Source of the DNA: an uncultured Lachnospiraceae bacterium | Lineage (GTDB): Bacteria; Bacillota_A; Clostridia; Lachnospirales; Lachnospiraceae | Direction: 5' to 3' | DNA length: 11,075 nt | Assembly (NCBI GenBank): GCA_902773195.1 | Contig: CACYDL010000089.1 | Location: 1-11,075, forward strand | Shown here: positions 1-5,386 of the stretch, in pieces | Layout of the letters: each line of letters begins with the position of its first letter | Numbering within the stretch: the stretch's first letter is position 1 | Translations under genes and position numbers: made by a program | The notes under the pieces: model-generated | Databases searched by the model: none | What the model was told of the DNA's origin: nothing | The model's input: only the letters and a program-made list of their open reading frames with translations

Positions 1-97
1 AGATCTCGTAGCCGAGTTCCCGGAGGCGCGGGATCATGGCGATATTCGGAGTGACGTGACCGGCGGTGCCGCCGCCCGTAAGTACGATTTTTTTCAT
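1..97 (-). CDS. murG: MurG N-terminus (partial, cut by window edge)
   Basis: Only the first 32 codons are present. They read [18 protein letters not shown] followed by [14 protein letters not shown]. The [11 protein letters not shown] loop is the N-terminal glycine-rich signature of MurG. MurG is the peripheral membrane GT28 glycosyltransferase that adds GlcNAc to lipid I, making lipid II on the cytoplasmic face during peptidoglycan synthesis. The ATG at 97-95 is preceded on the minus strand by an AGGT-type ribosome binding site at 108-105 with a 7-nt gap. The gene has its own promoter (188-216) and a leader of about 85 nt. Family assignment is secure from the motif; the rest of the protein lies outside the window. 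Confidence 0.93.
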   Translation of the reverse strand, partial: MKKIVLTGGGTAGHVTPNIAMIPRLRELGYEI

Positions 98-187
98 GGA
101 ATAGACCTGCCTGATTCGGATGATGCGTCCGATGAGGACGCGTGCGGGGGAGAAACCGCTGCGGGGCGTTTCCCTCACACAGCGAAT

Positions 188-216
188 ACTATAAATCACC
201 CGCAGGATAAAGTCAA
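188..216 (-). promoter_or_regulatory. sigma-A-type promoter for murG
   Basis: On the minus strand, TTGACT (216-211) and TATAGT (193-188) are separated by exactly 17 bp. Each differs from consensus by one base. Transcription would start near 181 and give a leader of about 85 nt. The leader contains a 6-bp hairpin GCGTCC/GGACGC (125-141) and a possible weaker stem GAAAC/GTTTC (152-172). Neither has a U-tract, so they are not called as a terminator. Confidence 0.8.
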
Positions 217-224
217 AGCACAAT

Positions 225-370
225 CACACGGGACGGGAGTCCGCCCCAGCACACGGGACGGGAGTCCGCCCCAGCACACGGGATGGGAGTCCGCCCTATT
301 ACATGGGACGGGAGTCCGCGCCATCACGCGGGACGGGAAGTCCGCATAAGCACACGGGACGGAAGTCCGA
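225..370 (+). repeat. Tandem 25-bp repeat, about six units, each with a hairpin
   Basis: Units start at 225, 250, 275, 300, 325 (26 bp) and 351 (truncated). Units 1 and 2 are identical; later units diverge progressively. Each contains a GGAC/GTCC inverted repeat at 231-242, 256-267, 281-292, 306-317, 331-343 and 357-368. In plus-strand RNA the loops are GGGA (units 1-4), GGGAA (unit 5) and GGAA (unit 6), so five of six fit the GNRA tetraloop pattern. Unit 3 has GGAT/GTCC, which still pairs through U-G only in plus-strand RNA. The period is not a multiple of three and no protein is supported here. The array fills most of the gap between murG and the RNase gene. Confidence 0.92.
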
Positions 371-386
371 CGGGAAACGCGCCCGC

Positions 387-400
387 CGGAGGAGACTCCG
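387..400 (+). promoter_or_regulatory. Stem-loop with GAGA tetraloop just before the RNase gene RBS
   Basis: CGGAG (387-391) pairs perfectly with CTCCG (396-400) around the loop GAGA, another GNRA sequence. It ends 5 nt before the AAAGGAG ribosome binding site at 406-412. It follows the six-unit repeat array directly, so the leader could hold seven consecutive short hairpins. I see no convincing plus-strand promoter between 98 and 419, so the transcript start is unknown. Structure and any regulatory role are inferred from sequence alone. Confidence 0.5.
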
Positions 401-419
401 CAAAGAAAGGAGCGGCAGG

Positions 420-2045
420 ATGAAGCTGACGTTTATCGGAGCAGATCACGAGGTCACGGGCAGTTGTCACTACGTGGAGGCGGCAGGCAGGCGCTTTCTG
501 GTCGACTGCGGCATGGAGCAGGGGAAAAACGTCTTCGAGAACGCGGAGCTGCCGGTCAGCCCCGGGGAGATCGACTTCGTGGTGGTCACCCACGCCCACA
601 TCGACCACACGGGTCTTCTGCCTCTCCTGGGAGCCAGAGGCTTCCGCGGGAAAATCTTCGCCACGAAGGCCACCTGCGATCTCTGCGACATCATGCTGCT
701 GGATTCCGCCGGTATCCAGGAGTTTGAAGCGGAGTGGCGGAACCGCAAGGGCAAGAGAAAAGGAGAGGCGGAATACGTGCCGCTCTATACGACGGAGGAC
801 GCCCTCCGGGTCATAGATCTGTTTGTCGGATGCCCCTACGGGACGGAGATCGAGGCCGCCGAAGGAATCTTCCTGCGCTTCACGGACATCGGCCATCTCC
901 TCGGCTCCGCCGCGGTGGAGATCCGGGTCATCGAAGGAGGACAGGAGACGAAGATCGTCTTCTCCGGAGACATCGGAAATAAGGACCAGCCCCTGATCAA
1001 CGATCCGACGAAGATCGAGAGCGCGGACTATCTGGTCATCGAGTCGACCTACGGCGACAGGTCCCACGGCGGGAGGGCGGACTACAAGACGGAGCTGGCC
1101 GCTGTCCTCCAGAGGACCTTCGACCGCGGCGGAAACGTCGTCATCCCTTCCTTCGCGGTCGGCCGGACCCAGGAGATCCTGTATTTCCTGCGGCAGATCA
1201 AGGAGGAGAACCTCGTGAAGGGTCACGAGGGATTCCCGGTCTACGCGGACTCGCCCCTGGCGGTCAAGGCGACGGGCATTTTCAACAAAAATACCGCGGA
1301 CTGCTTCGACCGGGAGGCCTATGAGCTGGTCTCCAGGGGCATCAACCCCATCACCTTCCCGGGGCTGAGGCTCGCCCTGACCACGGACGAATCGAAGGAG
1401 ATCAACGGCAATCCGGAGCCCAAGGTGATCATCTCCGCCAGCGGCATGTGCGAGGCGGGACGGATCAAGCATCACCTCAAGCACAATCTGTGGCGTCCGG
1501 AATCGACGATTCTCTTCGTCGGATACCAGGCGGAGGGAACCCTCGGCCGGGCTCTCGTGAACGGGGCGAAGGAAGTGACCCTCTTCGGGGAGGAGATCAC
1601 GGTCGCCGCCGAGATCCGGACGCTTCCGGGCATCTCCGGCCACGCGGACCGGGAGGGGCTGATCGACTGGGCGGCCGGTTTCCGGGAAAAGCCCAGGAAG
1701 GTTTTTGTCGTGCACGGCGAGGACGAGGTGGAGAACATCTTCGCCGGTCTGCTCAGGGAGAGGCTCGGCTATGACGCCTGCGCCCCGTACTCGGGCACGG
1801 TGTGGGATCTGACGAACTGCGTGTGCCTGAAGGAGACGCAGGGCATTCCTTTCGTGAAGAAGGACGCGGACGGGAAGCCTGTGGCGGAGACAAAGGGGCA
1901 GCGGGCAGAGGGCGTCTACGGCCGCCTGGAGAACGCCCTTCTGACCTTGTCCTCCGTCGTGCGGTCCAGCCGCGGGCTCGCCAACAAGGATCTCGCGAAA
2001 TTTACCGATCAGATCCTCGCGCTGGCGGACAAATGGAGAAAATAA
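420..2045 (+). CDS. MBL-fold/beta-CASP ribonuclease (YSH1/CPSF-like, COG1236 type)
   Basis: This 541-aa protein is predicted to be a zinc-dependent RNA-processing nuclease. The metallo-beta-lactamase core shows HAHIDH at 58-63, H159 in DIGHLLGSA, and D184 in FSGDIGN. The beta-CASP part includes ESTYGDR (208-214), IPSFAVGRTQE (242-252) and SASGMCEAGR (339-348). The C-terminal RMMBL segment carries SGHAD (H408) and VHGED (H432). A roughly 70-residue tail follows. The ATG at 420 is chosen because AAAGGAG (406-412) lies 7 nt upstream and homology begins at MKLTFIGADHEVTGS; an upstream in-frame ATG at 303 only adds translated repeat sequence. Bacterial members are assigned to RNA turnover, but the exact substrate is unknown. 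The gene follows a hairpin-rich leader and converges on the TSCPD gene. Confidence 0.92.
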   Translation: MKLTFIGADHEVTGSCHYVEAAGRRFLVDCGMEQGKNVFENAELPVSPGEIDFVVVTHAHIDHTGLLPLLGARGFRGKIFATKATCDLCDIMLLDSAGIQEFEAEWRNRKGKRKGEAEYVPLYTTEDALRVIDLFVGCPYGTEIEAAEGIFLRFTDIGHLLGSAAVEIRVIEGGQETKIVFSGDIGNKDQPLINDPTKIESADYLVIESTYGDRSHGGRADYKTELAAVLQRTFDRGGNVVIPSFAVGRTQEILYFLRQIKEENLVKGHEGFPVYADSPLAVKATGIFNKNTADCFDREAYELVSRGINPITFPGLRLALTTDESKEINGNPEPKVIISASGMCEAGRIKHHLKHNLWRPESTILFVGYQAEGTLGRALVNGAKEVTLFGEEITVAAEIRTLPGISGHADREGLIDWAAGFREKPRKVFVVHGEDEVENIFAGLLRERLGYDACAPYSGTVWDLTNCVCLKETQGIPFVKKDADGKPVAETKGQRAEGVYGRLENALLTLSSVVRSSRGLANKDLAKFTDQILALADKWRK

Positions 2046-2071
2046 AAAAGAGCCGGCGTCAGGGCCGGCTC
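2041..2071 (-). terminator. Rho-independent terminator of the TSCPD gene
   Basis: Read on the minus strand, GAGCCGGC (2071-2064) and GCCGGCTC (2057-2050) form a perfect 8-bp stem around a 6-nt loop. The stem is followed by TTTTTTATT. The T-run is the complement of the A-tract that includes the stop codon of the converging RNase gene (2043-2045). On the plus strand there is no U-tract after the stem, so it is a good intrinsic terminator only for the minus strand. Confidence 0.85.
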
Positions 2072-2075
2072 CGGG

Positions 2076-2097
2076 CCGGGCAGCGGCCGCTGCCCGG
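2076..2097. repeat. Perfect 22-bp palindrome between convergent genes
   Basis: The stretch equals its own reverse complement across all 22 bases. The arm CCGGGCAGCGG is followed by its exact inverse, centred on a GCGGCCGC core. It abuts the TGA stop of the TSCPD gene (2098-2100) and lies between that stop and the terminator hairpin. No T-tract is adjacent on either strand. It could protect a 3' end, help stop convergent transcription, or be a dyad binding site; the sequence does not decide. Confidence 0.8.
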
Positions 2098-2340
2098 TCA
2101 TTCGTGAATCGCTGTGCGAAGCGCCTTCGCCAGCTGGTCGGGACATGAGGTGCTTCTCATTCCGCACCGGACGCCCTCCAGCCTCGAGATGACGTCGTGA
2201 ACATCCATACCTTCCACAAGACGGCCGATTCCCTTGAGATTGCCGTTGCAGCCGCCGGTGAAGCGGACGTTCCGCACTTTGTCGTCCTCGAGATCGAATT
2301 CGATCAGCTGGGAGCAGGTGCCTCTGGTTTTGTACATCAT
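2098..2340 (-). CDS. TIGR03905-type TSCPD domain protein
   Basis: This small 80-aa protein of unknown biochemical function matches the short stand-alone TSCPD family common in Clostridia. It carries the family's defining TSCPDQLA near the C-terminus (64-71) and the conserved GGCNGNL (29-35) and GMDV (44-47) segments. Four cysteines (C9, C31, C59, C66) sit at positions that suggest metal or redox chemistry, but this is inference. Related TSCPD domains occur at the C-terminus of some vitamin B12-dependent ribonucleotide reductases. The start is MM (2340 or 2337); AAGGAG lies at 2357-2352, an 11-nt gap to 2340. It is a single gene with its own promoter and terminator, divergent from the deaminase gene. 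Confidence 0.9.
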   Translation of the reverse strand: MMYKTRGTCSQLIEFDLEDDKVRNVRFTGGCNGNLKGIGRLVEGMDVHDVISRLEGVRCGMRSTSCPDQLAKALRTAIHE

Positions 2341-2366
2341 GGAAACGATGTCTCCTTTCGAAAATA

Positions 2367-2391
2367 TTTCAGGCCGCGCGGCCTGCTGAAA
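2367..2391. promoter_or_regulatory. Operator-like dyad in the divergent TSCPD/deaminase region
   Basis: CAGGCCGCGCGGCCTG at 2370-2385 is a perfect 16-bp palindrome. A second inverted repeat, TTTCAG (2367-2372) with CTGAAA (2386-2391), overlaps it with a slightly shifted centre. The dyad lies between the two start codons, within the predicted TSCPD leader. It could be a repressor operator or an RNA stem. No clear plus-strand promoter for the deaminase was found between 2341 and 2437. Confidence 0.45.
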
Positions 2392-2405
2392 CTATAAACT
2401 GATCT

Positions 2406-2435
2406 ATTATACCATGTTTTGCAGGAGAATGACAA
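2406..2435 (-). promoter_or_regulatory. Promoter for the TSCPD gene, overlapping the deaminase RBS
   Basis: On the minus strand, TTGTCA (2435-2430) and a perfect TATAAT (2411-2406) are separated by 18 bp. Transcription would begin near 2399, giving a leader of about 59 nt. The -35 box lies 3 bp before the deaminase start codon and the spacer contains the deaminase's AGGAG site (2423-2427). Polymerase bound here would therefore cover the translation-initiation region of the opposite gene. Confidence 0.7.
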
Positions 2436-2437
2436 AT

Positions 2438-3712
2438 ATGGGAATTCTGATACGGAACGTACATCTTCTGGAGGCTCCCGAAAACGAGCGGACGGACGTC
2501 TACATCACGGGGGACCATATCTCGGGGATCGGCCGGGAGCCCTACCACTTCATTCCGGACGAGATCGTCGACGGCTCCTCGAAGACGCTGATGCCGGGCT
2601 TCATCAACTGCCACACCCACGCGTACATGTCCCTGATGAGGAACTACGCGGACGACCTTCCCTTTGAGGAATGGCTCTTCGGGAAAATCACGCCGGTGGA
2701 GGACGCCCTGACGCCGGAGGACGCCTACTGGGGCAACCTTCTTTCCATCATGGAGATGGTCCGCACGGGGACGACGACCTACGTCGACATGCAGATGTTT
2801 CCCCGCATGTCGGTCAGGGCGTGCGCGGACAGCGGCATGCGGGCCGTGATCACCCGCGGACTGGTCGGAAAGGACCGGAACGACGAGGGGGGAAGGCTCC
2901 GCCTGGAGCAGGCCTTCGACGAGATGGAGTACGGAAAGGAGTCCGGGGCGAACTGCACCTTCGGGCTCGGGCCCCACGCCATCTACACCTGCGGGGAGGA
3001 TTACCTGAGATACGTGACGGAGCTGGCGGCGGAGAAGGACCTGATGCTCAACATTCATCTCGCGGAGACGAAGCACGAGTACGACACCTGCCTGGCGGAG
3101 CACGGGTGCACCCCGGTGGAATACCTGTCGCGCCTGGGCATGTTTGAACGTCCGATTCTCCTGGCCCACTGCGTGTATCTTTCGGACAGCGACTATGAGC
3201 TCCTGAAGAATCCGAACGTCCACGTCGTCACGAACCCCGCCAGCAACATGAAGCTGGCCAACGGCTTCGCGCCGGTCCGCAGAATGCTGCAGGAGGGCGT
3301 GCAGGTCGCCCTGGGGACGGACAGCGCCGCCAGCAACAACGCCCTCAACATGTTCAACGAGATGAGGCTGCTCACCATGACCCAGAAGGGGGCCGGCCTG
3401 GACGCCCTGGCGCTTCCCGCCGACGAGACCGTCAGGATCGCGACGAAGAACGGCGCCGAGGCCATCGGCCGGGACGATCTGGGCTCCGTTGCGGCAGGAA
3501 AGACCGCGGACCTGATACTCATCGACGAGAAATGCCCGTCCATGCAGCCGCTGTGGAACAGAAAGGCGGCGCTGGCTTATTCCGCCTCGGGCAGCGAGGT
3601 CTCCGACGTGCTGATCGGAGGCAGGTTTGTCATGAAGGACAGGAATCTGGTCACCATCGACGAGGAGCGGGTCTGCTACGAGGTCGGGAAAATCGCGGAC
3701 CGCTTCCGCTGA
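2438..3712 (+). CDS. mtaD: 5-methylthioadenosine/S-adenosylhomocysteine deaminase (amidohydrolase)
   Basis: This 424-aa cytoplasmic metalloenzyme is predicted to deaminate the adenine ring of S-adenosylhomocysteine and/or methylthioadenosine, giving the inosyl compounds and ammonia. The amidohydrolase barrel shows CHTH (H59, H61), HLAET (H207, E210), LAHCVYL (H244), NPASNMKL (267-273) and LGTDSAASNN with D295. These are the metal ligands and active-site signatures of the TM0936/MtaD group of COG0402. Length is normal. The ATG at 2438 is preferred because AGGAG (2423-2427) lies 10 nt upstream and the family begins at ILIRNVHLL; ATGs at 2414 and 2429 are badly placed for that site. It lies upstream of the ahcY-like gene on the same strand, with no intrinsic terminator between. 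Exact substrate preference (SAH, MTA, 5'-deoxyadenosine) cannot be read from sequence. Confidence 0.88.
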   Translation: MGILIRNVHLLEAPENERTDVYITGDHISGIGREPYHFIPDEIVDGSSKTLMPGFINCHTHAYMSLMRNYADDLPFEEWLFGKITPVEDALTPEDAYWGNLLSIMEMVRTGTTTYVDMQMFPRMSVRACADSGMRAVITRGLVGKDRNDEGGRLRLEQAFDEMEYGKESGANCTFGLGPHAIYTCGEDYLRYVTELAAEKDLMLNIHLAETKHEYDTCLAEHGCTPVEYLSRLGMFERPILLAHCVYLSDSDYELLKNPNVHVVTNPASNMKLANGFAPVRRMLQEGVQVALGTDSAASNNALNMFNEMRLLTMTQKGAGLDALALPADETVRIATKNGAEAIGRDDLGSVAAGKTADLILIDEKCPSMQPLWNRKAALAYSASGSEVSDVLIGGRFVMKDRNLVTIDEERVCYEVGKIADRFR

Positions 3713-3795
3713 ATCCGCGGAGGAGACACAGAAAACCGTCTCTGCTGAGCCCGCGGGGGGGGGGAGACACGGAAAACCGCTTCCGCCGGGCCCCG
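3699..3795 (+). repeat. Imperfect tandem repeat covering the deaminase stop codon
   Basis: Two and a half units begin with ACCG(C/T)(T/C)(T/C)C(C/T)GC. Unit 1 is 3699-3734 (36 bp), unit 2 is 3735-3775 (41 bp), and a partial unit 3 is 3776-3795. Shared blocks include GAGACAC(A/G)GAAA. Unit 1 contains the last four codons and TGA stop of the deaminase; unit 2 keeps a TGA at the equivalent place. The extra length of unit 2 comes from a run of ten G (3755-3764). Confidence 0.75.
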
Positions 3796-3820
3796 AAGGG
3801 GAGGCGCCGCGGACCGCGTC

Positions 3821-3859
3821 CGGGGAGACGTCCAGGGGAAACGTCCCGGGGAGACGTCC
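3821..3859 (+). repeat. Three tandem 13-bp units with a GACGTC-type core
   Basis: The units are CGGGGAGACGTCC (3821-3833), AGGGGAAACGTCC (3834-3846) and CGGGGAGACGTCC (3847-3859). Units 1 and 3 are identical and contain the palindrome GACGTC. The array lies in the gap between the deaminase and ahcY genes, about 30 bp before the ribosome binding site of the leader ORF. It could be a protein-binding array or simple slippage. Confidence 0.8.
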
Positions 3860-3902
3860 GGGAGAGAATCATTACCACGGGAGATATCAGAGGAGCTGAA
3901 GT

Positions 3903-4001
3903 ATGTACCCGGATACGAAAGCAGGAGGGCTGCCTGCTTCGCATCCGGAAACCGTAAGTCACATTCGGAATCTGTATTCCGGGAGGAGGAACATCCATTG
4001 A
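3903..4001 (+). CDS. Putative 32-aa leader ORF translationally coupled to ahcY
   Basis: An ATG at 3903 opens a 32-codon frame that starts MYPDTKAGGLPAS and ends SGRRNIH. AGGAG (3891-3895) lies 7 nt upstream, an ideal ribosome binding site. Its TGA stop (3999-4001) overlaps the TTG start of ahcY (3998-4000) in a TTGA junction, the same geometry as ATGA coupling. Two strong hairpins (3909-3948 and 3966-3981) lie inside the frame, the second directly before the ahcY ribosome binding site, so ribosomes translating this ORF would open both. The peptide is basic with three His residues, has no clear membrane segment, and matches no family I know. It may be a regulatory leader rather than a functional protein. 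Codon use is less G/C-rich at third positions than in neighbouring genes, which argues for caution. Confidence 0.45.
   Translation: MYPDTKAGGLPASHPETVSHIRNLYSGRRNIH
3909..3948 (+). promoter_or_regulatory. Long stem-loop in the ahcY leader
   Basis: CCGGAT (3909-3914) pairs with ATCCGG (3943-3948), CGAA (3916-3919) with TTCG (3938-3941), and GCAGG (3921-3925) with CCTGC (3933-3937). One A/C mismatch and one bulged A interrupt 15 base pairs; the loop is 7 nt. No U-tract follows on either strand, so it is not an intrinsic terminator. It lies within the proposed leader ORF. Confidence 0.65.
3966..3981 (+). promoter_or_regulatory. Stem-loop abutting the ahcY ribosome binding site
   Basis: CGGAAT (3966-3971) pairs perfectly with ATTCCG (3976-3981) around a CTGT loop. 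The ahcY Shine-Dalgarno GGAGGAGG follows at 3982-3989 with an 8-nt gap to the TTG start. The placement suggests control of ribosome access, coupled to translation of the 3903 ORF. Confidence 0.55.
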
Positions 4002-5242
4002 GCGAAATCAGAGACATCCGCCTGGCGGAGGCCGGCGGCAGGAAGATCGACTGGGTGGAGGCGCATATGCCCGTCCTGTCCAGCATCTGCAGAGATTTTG
4101 AGAAGACAAGACCCTTCGAGGGACTCAAGGCGGCGGTTTCCGTGCACCTGGAGGCAAAGACCGCGTACCTCTGCTGCGTGTTCAAGGCGGGCGGGGCGGA
4201 GGTCTTCGCCACGGGGAGCAACGTGCTCTCGACCCAGGACGACATCGCCGCAGCCCTGGTCAGCCGGGGGATCGAGGTCTTCGCGTGGCACGGGGCCACG
4301 CCGGAGGAGTATGAGCGCCACCTCGCCTCCGTCCTGGAGCCCGGCCCCAACATCATCATCGACGACGGCGGCGATCTCATCAACATGATGCACCACCGGT
4401 TCGCGGACCTGATCCCCGGCGTCATCGGGGGATGCGAGGAGACGACGACGGGCATCATCCGGCTGCTGGCGATGAATCAGGCGGGCAGGCTGAAGATCCC
4501 CATGATGCTGGTCAACGACGCCGAGATGAAGCATCTCTTCGACAACCGCTACGGCACCGGACAGTCGGTGTGGAACGCCATCAACAAGACGACCAACCTG
4601 GTGGCGGCCGGGAAGCAGGTCGTCGTGGCCGGCTACGGCTGGTGCGGAAAGGGCGTCGCCATGAGGGCGAAGGGCCTGGGCGCCCGGGTCATCGTCACCG
4701 AGATCGACCCGGTGAAGGCCATCGAGGCCGTGATGGACGGCTTTACCGTGATGCCGATGAGCGAGGCGGCCCCCCTGGGGGACATTTTCGTCACCGTCAC
4801 CGGCTGCAGGGACGTCATCACCCCGGAACACATGCTGACCATGAAGGAGGGGGCGATCCTGACGAACGCGGGCCATTTCAACGTCGAGGTGGACTGCGCG
4901 GGCCTCGAGAAAACCGCGGTCCGCAAGGAGCTCCGGCGGGACAACATCGTCGGCTACATCCTCCCGAACGGACGATCCGTGAATCTCATCGGGGAGGGCC
5001 GCCTCGTCAACCTGGCGGCGGGCGACGGCCATCCGGCGGAGATCATGGACATGAGCTTCGCGGTCCAGGCCCTGGCGGCGGAATACCTGGCGAAGCACCG
5101 GGGGGAGAAGCTCCCGATGATCAACAGGGTGCCGGCGGAGATCGACCGGGAAATCGCGGAGAGAAAGCTGAGATTCATGGACGTGAGGATCGACAGGCTC
5201 ACCCCGGAGCAGGAGTCCTACATTCACAGCTTTGATGTGTAA
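3998..5242 (+). CDS. ahcY: S-adenosylhomocysteine hydrolase family, short archaeal/Thermotoga type
   Basis: This 414-aa NAD-dependent enzyme is predicted to split S-adenosylhomocysteine (or S-inosylhomocysteine) into homocysteine and the nucleoside. Visible signatures are HLEAKTA (50-56), DDGGDL (122-127), GGCEETTTG (144-152), VNDAEMKHLFDN (172-183, catalytic K178 and D182), the Rossmann loop GYGWCGKG (212-219), TEIDP (234-238), GHFNVE (292-297) and GHPAEIMDMSF (344-354). It lacks the C-terminal KPDHYRY tail of human AHCY, so it belongs to the short type. Human T57 and E59, which contact adenine, align with E52 and K54. The TTG start is supported by GGAGGAGG 8 nt upstream and by family length, and it overlaps the stop of a leader ORF. 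The deaminase gene upstream suggests a joint SAH-disposal route. Family certain; true substrate open. Confidence 0.92.
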   Translation: MSEIRDIRLAEAGGRKIDWVEAHMPVLSSICRDFEKTRPFEGLKAAVSVHLEAKTAYLCCVFKAGGAEVFATGSNVLSTQDDIAAALVSRGIEVFAWHGATPEEYERHLASVLEPGPNIIIDDGGDLINMMHHRFADLIPGVIGGCEETTTGIIRLLAMNQAGRLKIPMMLVNDAEMKHLFDNRYGTGQSVWNAINKTTNLVAAGKQVVVAGYGWCGKGVAMRAKGLGARVIVTEIDPVKAIEAVMDGFTVMPMSEAAPLGDIFVTVTGCRDVITPEHMLTMKEGAILTNAGHFNVEVDCAGLEKTAVRKELRRDNIVGYILPNGRSVNLIGEGRLVNLAAGDGHPAEIMDMSFAVQALAAEYLAKHRGEKLPMINRVPAEIDREIAERKLRFMDVRIDRLTPEQESYIHSFDV

Positions 5243-5248
5243 AGAAGA

Positions 5249-5277
5249 TGGAAATAGAACCCGGCATGGGCTATAAT
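5249..5277 (+). promoter_or_regulatory. Promoter for pgi
   Basis: TGGAAA (5249-5254) and a perfect TATAAT (5272-5277) are separated by 17 bp. Transcription would start near 5284, leaving a GC-rich leader of about 100 nt before pgi. It begins seven bases after the ahcY stop codon, and no intrinsic terminator for ahcY is seen before it. Confidence 0.65.
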
Positions 5278-5336
5278 GATCCTGAGGCCGCCGGCCGGGC
5301 AGGGGAAGCCCAAGGGCCGGAACGCGGCGCCGGACA

Positions 5337-5363
5337 GCCCGGGATTCCGGGCGGCAAAATCCC
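5337..5363 (+). promoter_or_regulatory. Two mutually exclusive stems in the pgi leader
   Basis: GCCCGG (5337-5342) pairs with CCGGGC (5347-5352) around GATT. Alternatively GGGATT (5341-5346) pairs with AATCCC (5358-5363). The two stems share bases and cannot form together. The pgi ribosome binding site AAGGAG (5371-5376) follows. This may be chance in GC-rich sequence. Confidence 0.35.
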
Positions 5364-5386
5364 ATAAAAAAAGGAGACAGTCATTT

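Noticed and set aside
56..349. Plus-strand frame across the murG leader and 25-bp repeats
   Set aside because: It has no convincing ribosome binding site, overlaps murG antisense, and its apparent repeats come from the non-coding array, whose unit length is not a multiple of three.
225..370. CRISPR array
   Set aside because: The repeats are head-to-tail with no unique spacers, and no cas genes are near.
324..1715. 463-codon antisense frame opposite the RNase gene
   Set aside because: The composition mirrors the sense codons, and the sense strand encodes a clear enzyme with catalytic motifs in place.
3885..3990. An SAH or SAM riboswitch upstream of ahcY
   Set aside because: The sequence AGGAGCTG vaguely recalls part of the SAH riboswitch core, but the remaining conserved blocks are not present and the stems do not match the known pseudoknot. 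A covariance-model search would settle it.
3959..5365. 468-codon antisense frame opposite ahcY
   Set aside because: No family resemblance; it is explained by the codon bias of the sense gene, which has full AhcY signatures.
5248..5367. 39-codon frame (ATG 5248, TAA 5365-5367) starting 5 bp after the ahcY stop
   Set aside because: It lacks a proper ribosome binding site, contains the pgi -10 box, and reads as Gly/Pro/Ala-rich low-complexity sequence. Re-initiation after ahcY is possible but unsupported.
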